Counted from the stretch's first letter, positions 35,240 to 47,418 are shown. The stretch: 64,000 nt of DNA from Acarospora socialis (GCA_025617375.2 JAMYGW020000012.1:620001-684000); one strand, 5' to 3'. Notes: generated by a model from the sequence alone, not told the origin. A program made the numbers and translations.

Positions 35240-36541
35240 ATGACGACCAACTTCCCACGACACGACAACTACACCACTCCGCCCAGTTCACAGATCAACC
35301 TTTACGGCGCACAGCAGATCTCACCCATCAACTCTGCATCCGCTACACCCATGAACGTTTCGCCGACCTCACCGCGCAATCCTAGCCAACTTCCCCACCT
35401 CCCTCTGCATACCCGTCAACTCCGCCCACCAAAGTCACCTCTTTATGTGCCTGCAGTCTTACGGCCAACGGAGAGGCCGATCAAACAAACGCCGCTGACT
35501 CCGCCGAGGAGTGTACATGGAAGTTTGGATAGTCTCGACGGGGTCGAAGCCGGCAGGATGCTAAGTCGACGTTCGACGGGCGAGAGCATGAAGAAAGCTG
35601 GGTCGTCGAGACTGGTGGAGGGCGAAAGGATAGGTGAAAGCGGAGTAGGGACAGTAACGGGACTACCGACAAGGGAGCACTGGAAGGTGAGCATTCAGCT
35701 TGAGTGTCGCGCGTTCTTCGTTGAGCAAGCTTCTTTTGCGAACTTGATCGGTCCATCTTTGCTATTGCACTTCCTCTCGCAGCAATGCCCGTCAAGTTCC
35801 ACGCGTTGGAGATTCTTATAACCATCATCTTCTTTACTGTCCGCATGTGCGAGCTGATTTCACCGAAAGTATGAGTCTTCGGATTGAGCTGTGGACCATT
35901 CATGAAGCCCACGCTCTATAACTTTTCTTCTGATTGTTTATGTGTAAAAATTATCAAGAGCATATTACACGAATTTTCAAATTTTATTGCATCATGCCTG
36001 CATATTCGCCTGTTATGGACCGAGCCAAGGAACCCTTGTTTCGCTTCCTTGCATGATGTGCTCCAAGGTCAAGGCTACAAGCACAATTGACTAGCACGAG
36101 CGATGTCCTATCAAGAGATAACCATGCTAATTATCATCACGAGTATAGCCCGATGCAAACGCTCTCGTCTGCGACTCGCCAACCTGCCAGAAATCCTTCT
36201 CCCTCTTTGAACGTCGACATCACTGTCGGCATTGCGGCCACGTCTTCTGCAACTATCACTCCCCTTACCACGTTCCTCTCGACCAAGACGCCCATTTCCA
36301 CCCCGACGGCACATATGCACGAGCTTGTCAGCACTGCTGGGATCAGTACCGGAAGTGGGAGGCTGCAAGATGCAGTCGAAGCAACAGCGTGAGCTCCTCC
36401 GGGACGGATGCCTCTGAAACTCCAACGTTAGGCATGCCGGGCGGCAAGGCACAGGCCGGCACGGCGCCGTTGACGGGTGACCAGAGCAAAGGAAGTGTCG
36501 CCAGCAGCGTCCCGAGAGATTGGAGCTGGAGTACCTTTTAG
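35240..36541 (+). CDS. FYVE-like zinc-finger protein
   Basis: Two exons (35240-35686, 36149-36541) give 279 aa, joined as LPTREHWK-PDANALVCDS. The N-terminal half is Ser/Pro-rich. Residues 150-215 form a FYVE-type finger: C157-x4-C162, RRHHCRHCG with C175 and C178, C183-x2-H186, and RACQHC with C209 and C212. The RRHHCR basic patch, which contacts phosphatidylinositol 3-phosphate in FYVE domains, is intact, as is an RAC version of the RVC motif. The WxxD signature and the usual CxxC spacing of the first pair are absent, and the sixth ligand is His. PI3P binding on endosomes or vacuole is likely but not certain. The intron of 462 nt is about seven times longer than its neighbours and AT-rich in the middle. 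Confidence 0.85.
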
Positions 36542-37700
36542 ACCTCGGTTGAACTTCGGTTCCGAACTTGTCACGGATGTCATCGAGTGGCTCGGTTTAC
36601 AGCGTCTCAAATACGTATCGGCTTCCATCCAACGCACTCAGGCCGTTTTTACATCCCTACGTCTCACCAGTCTAATTTGGCGTCCACAACAACTCATCTA
36701 CCACACCGGAGTACATATCATGACCCTGGCACAGCTCCCGCTCACACAACACTTTCAACTTGATACCCATTTCCCTTTTTCCTCCTTAGACTTTCTTTAC
36801 GCAATCCAGTTTTCCAAGTCTTACTTTGCTTTGCTATTAGCGCTGATGGATGGATGGAGAACGTTACATACCTAGACTTGGCGTCTGGGACCTTTGCATT
36901 GCGTGTTTTACTCATTAGATATCTTTGGCACGACGGCTTATATAGAAGTATGAGAATCGGAATGAGAATCGATCTGGCTAAGAAACAATAACTCGCAGCC
37001 TCTTCACATGTGATTTAGCTCGTGTCAATACAAACGTGAAGGGCTTCTCGTATATGGCGTACTGCGCTGTGGATCACCCTGCTACTCTATCCCAAGGCGT
37101 GCGTATACGGGTGCACAGTCCAAACTACCGTGAGCCGTGAGGCTCTGTCCCAGTCTATCCTTTGTCCCTTTTTAGTCTGTGTCATTATTTTCATTGTCAC
37201 TTCTTAGCTTCAAGAAACAAAGAAAGACATTATCCAAGACAATGGCATTCTCACTCATCCTCATTTCTAAACGCAAGTTTCAAGCGGTCAATAGGTATCT
37301 ATCCCGAGAGAAGGTTAGGTAGGAGCGTTGGGACATCTCGTAAGGCATGAGAGGTTGATCTTATCATCTTAGAACGCACGAGATAACCCATAATATCTCT
37401 AGGGAACAAACAGAGGGACCGGAACAGCGTTCTCGAGGACAGAAGATGATCGAAGCCGAAACAATGACAATTGCTGGAAGAACAAAGAAACATCTTTGCA
37501 CCATGGCAGGATATGTAAAGAGCTCAAGAACCCGCCTTAGACTTCTCCCGCCAACCTCCAAGCATCTCGACGTCCTTGACCGAACCGGCGCTGATTACAT
37601 TACCGTAGATCACAACCCATAAGCATCTGCATTAACAACTGAGTGAGAGCCCGACACCCATTCCACGACCAGCCAGCTCGTCCAGCCCTACCTGCCATCC
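36542..37700. other. Spacer, 1.2 kb
   Basis: 3' flank of the FYVE-like gene and promoter of the next + strand gene. No coding region is supported. Confidence 0.5.
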
Positions 37701-38822
37701 ATGGCCGCCGTACTAGGCTCCTCTTCTTCTTCCTCCTCCTCCCGCCACCCGATCCCATTCTCCCTCTCCGACCTCTCCCAACCCGACATCAACCTCCTAA
37801 CCCAAATCCTCTCCCAACCACCAACCCCCGCCCATCCCTCCTCCCACCGCCCCACCACGACCCACAACACCCTCCATGCCCTCATCCGCGCCCTCCCGCC
37901 CCACCTCCGCCGCCCCCTCCCCCATCAACGCACCATCACCTCCCTCTTCCCCCCCACCACACACCTGGCCCCCTGCGCCCCCCTCTGCGCCCTCCACAAG
38001 CCCCTAAACGCCCAACTCATCCGCACCATCTTCACGACCCTAACCACCGAACTCGCCCACCACCTCTCCTTCCTCACCCGCCCGACCCTCACCCCGCTCC
38101 TCACCCCCTCCCAAGCCCTCCTGCTCCCGCGTCTGCGCGCCCTACACGCCCTCTGGCTCGAGCCAGACGTCTTCCGCGCCCGCTTCGCTTCCGACCCGGA
38201 CCCGCACTGGCGTTTCCAGCACGACGGCTGCGAGGCCTGCATGCTGGCGCGCGTCGGGGGCGAGAGGAGGGCGGTGGTGGGGCTGAGGACGGTGCTGGTG
38301 AGTCGGAGGCAGAAGGCGCGGCCGGCGCCGAGGCTGCTGCGGTGGGTGGATGGGTGGATTGCGGCGGTGGGGGGCCAGGAGGGGGAAGCGTTGAGGGTGG
38401 AGGGCGGGATGGATGGGAGGGCGTTGAGGCATGTGAGGAGGGCGGCGAGGGGAGGTCGAAGGGAGGGCGGTGGCGAGGACGCGGAGGGTGAGGATGATGG
38501 GTTCGAGAATGAGATCATCGGCCTCTATGCTCGTCGGCCTTCTTCGACGGATCGGCCTTTGCGTAGCGCGGAAGGTGGGAGGCGGCTTAGCGACCTGGCG
38601 ACGGACCGCGCTGGTGGGTCCGGAAGCAGTTCGTGGCAGTCGGGTCGGTGGAGCGGTCCGTCGTCGCTTGAGTCGAGGAGGTCACGGGTTCAAGGGGTTG
38701 GAGAAGCTGAGATGAGGGCAGATGAATATCGGGTTTTGCTTGGGAGTCGAGCGTCTAGCGACCGGCTGGAGGGTGAGAGGCGGTCGGGCTCGACGACATG
38801 GAGCACCTTCCTTCGGCGCTGA
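37701..38822 (+). CDS. Uncharacterised protein, Arg-rich
   Basis: Single exon of 373 codons starting MAAVLGSSSSSSSSRHPIPF. The N-terminal half is helical (HNTLHALIRALPPHLRR; LIRTIFTTLTTELAHHLSFL; LLLPRLRALHALWLEP) and leads into DPHWRFQHDGCEACMLARVG, a compact Cys-containing segment that looks like the conserved core. The C-terminal half is Arg/Gly/Ser-rich and probably disordered. I do not recognise the family. Support for coding comes from the long uninterrupted frame, non-random composition and clear motif-like core; the opposite strand is also open because of extreme third-position bias. The coding strand is C-rich up to about 38220 and then abruptly G-rich. Confidence 0.68.
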   Translation: MAAVLGSSSSSSSSRHPIPFSLSDLSQPDINLLTQILSQPPTPAHPSSHRPTTTHNTLHALIRALPPHLRRPLPHQRTITSLFPPTTHLAPCAPLCALHKPLNAQLIRTIFTTLTTELAHHLSFLTRPTLTPLLTPSQALLLPRLRALHALWLEPDVFRARFASDPDPHWRFQHDGCEACMLARVGGERRAVVGLRTVLVSRRQKARPAPRLLRWVDGWIAAVGGQEGEALRVEGGMDGRALRHVRRAARGGRREGGGEDAEGEDDGFENEIIGLYARRPSSTDRPLRSAEGGRRLSDLATDRAGGSGSSSWQSGRWSGPSSLESRRSRVQGVGEAEMRADEYRVLLGSRASSDRLEGERRSGSTTWSTFLRR

Positions 38823-39107
38823 GGTGGGAACTAGAGAGACTGCTTGATTAAGGAGTTCAAACGTTCGCGGCATTAGTGCTGTCTAGACTGAAATTAGAAA
38901 CTCTGAAATCAAGAAAGGGTCTGTTCAGACATTAGAATACTGATTAGCATATTGATACACTGAATCCAAACCCGCCCTTGCACCCGAAACCCTGAAAGAT
39001 CCCATGCGAATGAGACCCATGGCCGCCTCGTCGCGTAGGTAGAACCCTCGACACCCTGATAGAACAGAGAGGAAAGAAGATGATTACACTAAGACGCTGG
39101 GGGGATG

Positions 39108-40693
39108 TCATCGGCTTCTCTCCATCCCGATGATTCCGCCAGTCCTACCGTGCATGCTACCAGTAACCCTCTCTCGCAGACCCTTGAGACTGTCCGCTTG
39201 TGGCATCGAGCTACCCGGTTTCCTGCGTGCGCTTTTTCTCAGGAGTTTGCGGGTGTCTTGCTCCTCTTCCGCTTCCTCCGCAAGAACATGTACGCCTCCA
39301 TTCCTTTGGTCATCCAGTACCTGCTGTCTTGATGCAGCCGCTTGCTGGGCAGCCTTACCAACTGGCGCTTCTGGCTGCTGGAGTTGTGCAGGCACGTACG
39401 AGAGGTCCTTAGCGTTCGCAGCGTCGTCTTGGTAGACTGTCGAAGCTCGGTCGGTGTCCGGATGTGATTGTGAGATGGGAGTTGGTACAGGCTTGTTATC
39501 CTGATCGGTCTTCCGCTGGGCGGCAATGCATGCGCGCTCGTACCGGGCTGATACATCTCCGCCCGTCCACACAGTGCCCATTAAACGATCCCAAAAGGTG
39601 AAGAAAGGTTGAGAAAAATTTGTCTGTCGCCATAGTCAGTAATCGTGTCAGATACTCGCAATCTAAGCTATTTACCTTGATACCCCAGCTTTGATGATGA
39701 ATATCGTGATAACCGGCATTGTTCGAGGTAATGTGTTGCAAGGGATCAAATGGCAGAGCATAGCCGCAATGGTCATCGACCGTCTTGATCGTGGAGCCTG
39801 TAAAGAACCACATGCCCTGGCGAGTGCTCATTCCGGCTAACTTGAAGGCGATTGACGCCCCGAGGGTGTCAAGGAGGAAACCTTCGACCCAATGGTTGTA
39901 AAGTGCGCCAAACGCGTAAGGCACGTAAAGTCGATGATGTCGGGAGTGGAAAGTGACTTTACGCTGGGAGTAAGTATTTCGCCTGAGTACTTCGAGATAA
40001 ATACTTACTGTAGAGCCATTTGTTCATATGCATCGCCCTGTGCAGGAAGTATTGCCAGGTGTCGACCACAAGTATAGCTAGACCGAACTGGAGGGCTGGT
40101 ATAAGGTACCAGTAGAGCGCCTTCGCAGCAACTATTTCCCAGCTGGCGAACGAAGCGACCGTAATGGCGTCTGCAGCATCCGTATGGATGGTCTTGACCA
40201 AAGATGGATAGCTCCCTCCTACCAATGTACCGGCAAGCATTGGATATGACCCGATCATGCTCTGGGCCATCCGATTGGCATCAAGGCCACACGCCGCAAG
40301 TAATCCTGGGATGGCTCTCTGCGCCACTCGGATCCTCCTCGCCCAGACCGCTACATCGTATTCCTCCTTGCCGAAAAACTCATCCGGTTCGGTCATGCCC
40401 AAGAGCCACCCAACCACAGTCTGTATCACTTGCTGAATCAACACATCACGAACGACCTCCCATCTCGAGACATGGTTCCGCTTGAGGACTTCGGCTGGTG
40501 TATGTAGGCGATAACTTGAGAAATAGTCGTTGACGTCGATCCAATGAAATAACAAGGACAGTATCCAGTAGGCTGCAATTGGCAGAAGGAGAGTGAAGAG
40601 CTTATCCGGTATAGGTGCAACCAATGGCGGAAGAGGTATTTGTTGGTACTCCGGGAGAGGCGGAAGGTCGTAATTTGCTGATGAATTGAACAT
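39108..40693 (-). CDS. SUR2: Sphingolipid C4-hydroxylase Sur2
   Basis: Three exons (40009-40693, 39676-39956, 39108-39623) give 493 aa. The start is MFNSSANYDLPPLPEYQQ. Motifs: membrane helices in the first 230 residues; diiron His boxes HRAMH (218-222), HSRHH (232-236) and HDIHH (312-316); and the family block RLYVPYAFGALYNHWVEGF. The enzyme hydroxylates C4 of dihydrosphingosine/dihydroceramide to make phytosphingosine in the ER. The first intron (39957-40008) must end at a weak AAAG acceptor to keep the frame and yield WLYITFHSRHH; the better-looking CCAG just before it would put a stop in frame. The C terminus after WDRLMGTVW extends by about 150 residues, Gln/Ala-rich and Arg-rich, beyond yeast Sur2. 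Confidence 0.92.
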
Positions 40694-41241
40694 CACGACG
40701 CCCAATGCAAACCTTGGTACCTAAAACAAGACCCGATGAGTAGAAATGTTTATCGGCGAGTCGAAAGGTCAGGGGCCTGGACTGCCGGCAGCGTTGCTGC
40801 GCAGTGATAGCCTGGCCCTCGTACGGATTGGTCTTAGCCGATAGCAGAAAATGAGACTGAAAGGGTATTTGCGATGTTCGTGTATATGGGTTGAAGGAGC
40901 GTGGTTGAGAAGAATGTAGGAATGTAAGAAGGAGTGAGAGAGAGACTTCACGTCACAGAATTCGCCTCCCGCTGATTGCAGTGCCTCGCTCTTCAGCCTA
41001 CCTTAGCGTAGCTCATGATTGCTCCGACCCGATCGGCGGAAGCCTACTTTATCCGCGCCGTAAATCAGCCCGCGTCTAGCGCTTGGAATGGTTTAGCCTT
41101 GGCTAAACCCCACTATCGAAATTTGTTGACCGCGAACTTGGTATCGTCTGTCGTCCTCATCGCTGATCTCTCTTTGCTGACTCGCATTTACCGGACCTAT
41201 TCATCCCATCTCCCTTTCCTGAAGACCACTACCGAGCCAAA
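40694..41241. other. Divergent promoter SUR2 / TMA19
   Basis: 548 bp shared by the two genes. I see no firm motif. There is a short direct repeat, GGCTAAACC-like, near 41101. Confidence 0.4.
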
Positions 41242-42167
41242 ATGATAATCTACAAGGTAAGCATAGCCAATGCTCCGTTTCGTCGCAAGTTCTGCTCCCT
41301 GGAACGTCCCTACGAAACGCCCAAGATCCTGAAGGCATCATACATTGGCAACCTCAGCTAACTGAGTCACTCTGCAGGATATCATCACCGGTGCAGAGAT
41401 TATCTCCGACAGCTACCGCTTGAAAGAGGTGGATGGCATCGTCTACGAGGCAGACGTCCGACAAATAATCAAAGGAGTCGAGAACTTCGGTAGGTCCCAT
41501 CATCCCCCATCTTGACCTTAGGCCGGATCTCACCCAACCTTGGGAGACTATCCAGCGATAAAGGCATACGGGCACCCTTTGGCTAAGAACAGGGTGTGTC
41601 ATGCAGAGCTCGCCGGTGCCAACCCCTCCGTCGAGGAGGCAGAAGCAGCCAAGAAGGCAGAAGTAGCCGAGCCGGAGGACAAGACGCCGAAAAAAAAAAA
41701 AACTTTCGATTTGTTTGATGCTTTCAGCCTTCAAGAGCGAGAATACCCTGATGCCAAGGCAAGAAAAGCCTACTACGTGCCTCATATCAAGAGTGCGAAC
41801 AAACCGCGACCGTCAGCACGTGAGCGAACGCTAACTCTGGCATGGGCTTCTAGTATATATGAAAAAGGTCGTCGAAGCCCTGAAAGCTAACGGCACCGAC
41901 GAGGAAACCATCAAGGAGTTCCAGGCCGGCGCCCAGAAGTACGTCAAGAAAATCATCTCGAACATGGGGGATTACGAGCTCTATGCTGGGGATTCATTAG
42001 ACGAACCGAATGGAATGTGCGTAATTCTGATACTAGCCAATGCTTGAAGAGATGCTCTTACTGATGCGTTTCCTTGTGCTAGGCATGTCCTGCTCAATTA
42101 CCGCGAAGACGGCGTGACCCCGTATGTGACGGTCTGGAAGCACGGCCTCACGGAGATGAAGGTTTAG
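41242..42167 (+). CDS. TMA19: Translationally controlled tumour protein (TCTP)
   Basis: Five exons (41242-41256, 41378-41489, 41607-41792, 41854-42016, 42083-42167) give 186 aa. The first encodes only MIIYK, followed by [36 protein letters not shown], a Lys/Glu-rich loop, [60 protein letters not shown] and [21 protein letters not shown], the last three being TCTP signatures. Tma19 associates with ribosomes and cytoplasmic stress responses. The introns are 51-121 nt. The loop contains a run of 13 A (41690-41702) encoding four Lys, unusual in coding DNA. The central part diverges more than usual from the family, while both ends match closely. Confidence 0.94.
41690..41702 (+). repeat. A13 homopolymer inside TCTP coding exon
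   Basis: Thirteen consecutive A after a CCG codon; read as four AAA codons plus the A of ACT. Confidence 0.9.
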
Positions 42168-42538
42168 GATGGATTTGTAGTAGAGGAAAAAGGGGTATCA
42201 CCTGGATGAGACGTGTCATAGGTTTCACGACGTCGTAGCTATATGATGATCGTCTACAAAAGGCTTCAAGTTCTCTGATGGTTCAGGCGCTCAAAACGTC
42301 TCAATGATATTACTTCGGACGTAATCCATGCTACTTAAAGGGACTGACTGAACTTATACGGAATAGTAAGAGATTATTCTCTACAGGGTCTCGGACCGTT
42401 CATCTCATCAGCCTACCCGAACCTAAGATAGAAGCATTGTGGAAAGGGACACGTATACTGGGCATGTCAACTTGAAAGCCCAATTCAAACGTACAAAAAG
42501 GGTTATAACAGAGATTGAGTACAAGGGATCCAGATCGC
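42168..42538. other. Convergent spacer
   Basis: 3' flanks of TMA19 and the ankyrin gene. I see nothing else. Confidence 0.5.
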
Positions 42539-45049
42539 TCATCCTGATACGTCTTCCGACTGACTTTTAACCAACCAGCCGTAGTCTACTAATATATCCT
42601 CATACAGAAGTCGGTCTCTGGGTTTCCAGTTCTCGAGGTTGCCAGTCTCCAATATATCAGCATAAGTATGCCAACTACGTCGATATCTGCTGCTTTCAGG
42701 TTTGGCTGATCTGTACTGTGACAGTCCATCCAGAAGCGATCCCCATTCTATGATATGTTGCACCTTTGTACGATAGGCTTCTGGAGCTTTTATTATCCTC
42801 TTCCATCGAGGCCGCACTATGTCCTCATCCGCGGATCCATATTCGGAGTTGGACGAGTATACCTGCTCTGGTTCGGTGTCGTTGAAAAGATCGAAAGTAG
42901 ATTCATCCTCTTCAGTGGGGCTGAGGTGGACGTCCTGTGCTGGTACCATATCGTCAAGAGCTTTGGCTTCAGAAAGAGGAAGGTATTCAATGGTACCAGT
43001 TGCACTGTCGAACTTTGGTTTGAATCCGAATAGATCGAGCACGAATTCGTCGCACCCATTGCTCCCATACCAAAGAACATCGGCATGAACGTCAATCTCC
43101 GCCCTCACAAAAGCTTTCAAATTGAAACCAAGCTCCAGTAACATCGTACGCCAGTGAAGAAATCGCTCAATTGACCGGGCTTCCAGGACCCGGTCTGTCG
43201 CTGTGTGGCCACTTGAGGATATTGCATGAGGATTTGCCCCTTGGGACAAGAGGTACCTGGCCTTCCCAAAGCGCTGCATATCCGGCGACCAACGGTAGAA
43301 TTCTGTTGCCAAATGCAAAGCTGTGGCGCCGATGACATGGGGAGAGGCGTTTGGTTTGTCCAGTACTTTGGCATCCAAGTCTGCGCCCAACGCTAGCAGG
43401 TGTTTCATATTGTTCAGAGATTCCGCAATGTCGGTCTTGTCCCGCGCCTGTTGCATCAGCATTGTCTCCCCTTGAGCATTACGATGATCCACATCGAACT
43501 CGGTTGATAGGCTCTGCGAAAGCAATCTGACCAAAGGTCTGGCAACTGGAGTTTTGATTGCGATGTCAAGGAAGGTATTGCCTTCCGATGACTCCACACT
43601 CATGTCTATATCAGTGTGTTCCACAAGGATGCGAAAAGTCTGTTCGAGCCGCGATTTTATATGATCATCCGATGGCGCTGAACTTTCTGTTTGTCGGATG
43701 CTCCTAATGACCCAAGGCGAAAGGTTCAAAGCTGTGTGCAGGGCCGATCTACAAGGAGAATGCCGGAGTGCGTTAAAGTGATAAAACGTGTTGAGAGATT
43801 TGTGTACACGTACCTGTTCCATAAATCCAGCGCAGACCCGGAAGCTCCGTGTTGGATAAGGAGTTTGCAAATTGCATGGTTATGTGCCTGCGCTGCGTAC
43901 TACCATGGTTGCACGTCAGCTTTGAACGAAGTCAGGACGATATGGAGAAGAGCATACATGTAAAGGTGTCCATCCTTCTGGATCACAGTCGAACGGAGAA
44001 GCATCTCCGCGACGCAGTAACGATTTGACGCCTTCGATATTACCAAAGGAACAAAACTCAAAAATGAGAGCTTCTACAGGCCTAATATTGTAATGTCGGA
44101 GCTGAAAGCCAAACTGCGGTATCCAACTGTTACCGGAAGTGCTGTAAGATAGTGCGAAGCCCCGACCTAAAAGCCACGGTTTAGGATGAACTGAGATAAG
44201 GGTTTCGATTTGCTGTTGTCTGTTGACTTTGTCATCCTCGAAGACGGACTCGAGGTTTATTGTTCTTGACTGGTAATGAACATCGGCCAAGGCTGTCATG
44301 TAGGTATTTTGCTGGAAAGATGCAAGTGCTGTCTTGCGCTTCGACCTACTAATCAAGCGCGGCGAAAGAGTTTCTGGTTCTCGGACTGGCCGCTTGTGGA
44401 AAGGCTCACGTCCATCTGCAGACTCTGATTGCATTCGCGGATGGTTGGGTTGCGTGGTACCTGCAGGACGATCGCCGAAGCCTGACGAAGTATCTCCTAG
44501 CAGATCAGTCGATAAAGGGTGTACCACAACGGCATGGGTTTCTACGGGCTTCATCTCCAGGAGAGTGGTTCCAATGCGAGCTATGCTTTCACGTACGAGT
44601 CTCATATCCTGAACCCGCGCTTGCTCTTGACTCAACATCTGTGCCAGTACTAAACAGGTCTTGACCCTCTCGAGGGCCCCCTGAGATGTTCGGATCCGCT
44701 CCCGCCTGAGAGTAAATCTTAAAGAAGTCCATGCCCGAACTGCTCTTCCACCAGCGAATTCCGATTTGAGATCATGTACACAAGCGGACAGTCTCCTCAC
44801 ATGTATGCCGCATGCCCGGAGGGCTTTCAGGAGTGCCCCATTGTTCGATGAACCTGACAAGGCTTCCAATTCTGCAACACCTTCCAATATGCCCAGGACG
44901 CAATCTAGCTCATGGAGGATGTCTCCAACGTCCGTCGAAGCATCTTCGATGGACCTCCAGAAATCTCGGACTTCCTGGATCTTATCAACAAGTTGTATCG
45001 CTAGGGAGATGACGCTAAAAGCGCCGGCCGCGGCGCTGAACGGGTCCAT
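42539..45049 (-). CDS. Helo-like N-terminal domain protein with ankyrin repeats
   Basis: Three exons (43958-45049, 43814-43899, 42539-43748) give 795 aa. The ATG chosen starts MDPFSAAAGAFSVISLAIQL, the usual opening of the fungal Helo-like/STAND N-terminal domain (roughly residues 1-180). The small middle exon restores an ankyrin unit: GWTPLHYAAQAHNHAICKLL, then HGASGSALDLWNRSALHTA. More ankyrin-like units follow (GNTFLDIAIKTPVARPLVRL; GETMLMQQA; GATALHLATEFY; LLSQGANPHA). There is no NACHT or NB-ARC P-loop between the domains. Helo-like domains in fungal NLRs trigger cell death or partner with other incompatibility proteins; a version directly joined to ankyrins would lack the nucleotide switch. 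The C terminus is acidic then helical, without known domain. Confidence 0.8.
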
Positions 45050-47418
45050 AGATATGGTCTTCCTTGACGTACCACGATGGGATTCACTCGTTGAGGGCAA
45101 GGGAGGAACCCCATGTATATAAATGAAGTCTGCGTCAAAGAGCTTGTTAAAGACGTCTCGAGATCTGGCATTTTTCAGGAAAGAGTAAAAGGAAGATACA
45201 GGAATCGAGCGTGGATTTGGATGTCAGACATGTTGGCTCTGTCTAACCGTCGTCTCCAACGCCGGAAACACAAAAGAGGATGAAGGGTACAGCATATCCG
45301 AAGCTGAAAGCGGAGCATCTTCGAAGAAGGCAGTGCCAGGCAACATTTTGAAGTCATGCAGTTACTGCAAGTGGCACAGGTTCCAGAGTTGTGGTTTGAG
45401 GCTTGCTCTTTGCGCATAAACAAGCCACGTGATTGGCCAGAAGGACCATGGTTATTTACAACTGCCCCGAAGATTCGGAGAGACAAGCACAAATACCCTA
45501 AATATGGAATGGAGGACGCCCACTATGCACAGAAGACTGCTCACGAGGTGCGCCTGGAAGCTTGCATGATTCGCATCCTAGTGCTTGTCAGCAGGTAGCC
45601 GTCCGAGACGACAAATAATCTTTACAGGACGAGTGGAATGGCCGAACAACTGGGCTGGCGAGGCCGAGATCATCACTCCTTCGGCGTTCCCGTCGTCCAA
45701 CTCAAAAGGTTTCATCTTGAGAGAGACAGTGGCCTATGGTATCCTTATAGTAGATTGAGACGGTGCTCCTGAGTGAGTCTTGGTATAGGTCGGGAGATGT
45801 AGTTTGTGGAACACTCGGTTTGAGTAAACGCCTTCAACGACAGTTAGGCGGTGAATAGATGGCCGTAACTATTTGAACTGCATCAAAGGACACAAAGTAG
45901 ATCCAAAAGAGCCTCATGTCGTTCGGCTGATTATAAAGGACCATAGTTTCAGGCCCACTTGCAAAAAAAGGCATACGTGAAGTCCTTGGTACACATTGCG
46001 TACTCGTATAACGTGAAGACCAAAGTCCCAATGTTTATACAGTGGCGTCCGTCCCCTCCGCCTTCGTACGCATATGCAGGATAATCTCCGACGAACCTCA
46101 TGTGAACCTTCACGCCTCTCTCCCAGCTGATCCGCCAAGCAAGAGTTACCTAAACCGACCTTGGCCTTGTGCGTCGATCATTGGGACCAACAGGCTTCAA
46201 AGCCAAGCGAGTGTTCAGGGCGATCCCCGACGTAACACAACATCCTAGCTCTTGAAATGATTGAACGTGAAGAAGCCTCACACAGCCTCTCGGAAGAGAG
46301 AGTGGAAATGAACGAGAACATCCAACTAGCTTATCTGCTTTTCCCGGCCAACATCTTCCAAGCCAGCAAGTAATAATGTCCTCCCTGGCCGAGATTCCGC
46401 TTGTGCCTAAGTGGATTGCAATGAAATCCTCCAATCCCATCAGCGTTGGGACTGGGCGACAATGAAAGAAAGCTAAAGTCGAACCATTGGGGCCGATCAG
46501 AGTCAGCCGGGCAGGCTGATCTCCACCACAGCTAGGTAGTACTCGTATTAGCGTGTGCATCATCACCGCTGATACCTGATTCCTGATTTCGATTGCTTTG
46601 CTTTGCGCTATGTCACCATACCTTGAAATACTAGGCTTTGCTTCGGTCCTGGGTTATGAGGATAGACGCCCAGCCCTATCGCTCGTACGACCGACAACCT
46701 CGTACTCCGTACCTACCACCGACAACTGGCAATGCATATCCCTCGACGACCGCCGGTTTTTGTTGTGAGAGCCCACTTAAATCATCGTTGCTGCTGAACA
46801 CTCCCAAACTACTGCTTCAAGAAGCGCCAACATGAGGCCCACCTTTACTCCGAACATACCTAATACAATCTCCTTTCGAACCATCGGCGCTTCGTCCTAA
46901 TCCTTCCTACCATTGGTCGCTGTGCTTATTGCGCGGTACTGATCAGGGCCAAGAGTGAAGGATCTGAAGCAGCGCGATTGCTGAAGCCGTATCAAATGCG
47001 CCATAGCAGATGCGACTATAGGGCTACCGATTTTATCCTACGTCACCGTGTACGCAATCGCAACTGCAGCGGGCCTTGAAATATTGCTACCAAGTACATA
47101 CAAGTATAGCACACACAAGGACCGGTCTACAAACTGAACGATCTCCAAATCTACCCACCTAATTGTGAATACCACTTTCCTTTCAATTGCTCTACCAGCC
47201 TTGTATATTCTTCGTTTCCTCCTTCGATTGCATATATTCTACGAAGATCCAGGCAGTGTCTGACTTTTATATTCCCGCTACAGTGACCTCGTCTGAGACG
47301 AGGACCCTCACTCCTTCCATAACGGTCCTTTATCCTATTGAACCTACAGGCTGGTCCTGAACATCCTTCATCCGACTCACCCTATACGCTCTAATCCTAA
47401 TTACGCCGCTACGCCGAC
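45050..47418. other. 2.4-kb spacer
   Basis: Promoter side of both the ankyrin gene (minus) and the next + strand gene. No coding region is supported. A TACTCCGTA word lies at 46703-46711. Confidence 0.5.

Noticed and set aside
37643-38491. 282-codon frame on the + strand
   Set aside because: Pro/Arg/Gly low-complexity shadow of the 37701-38822 gene.
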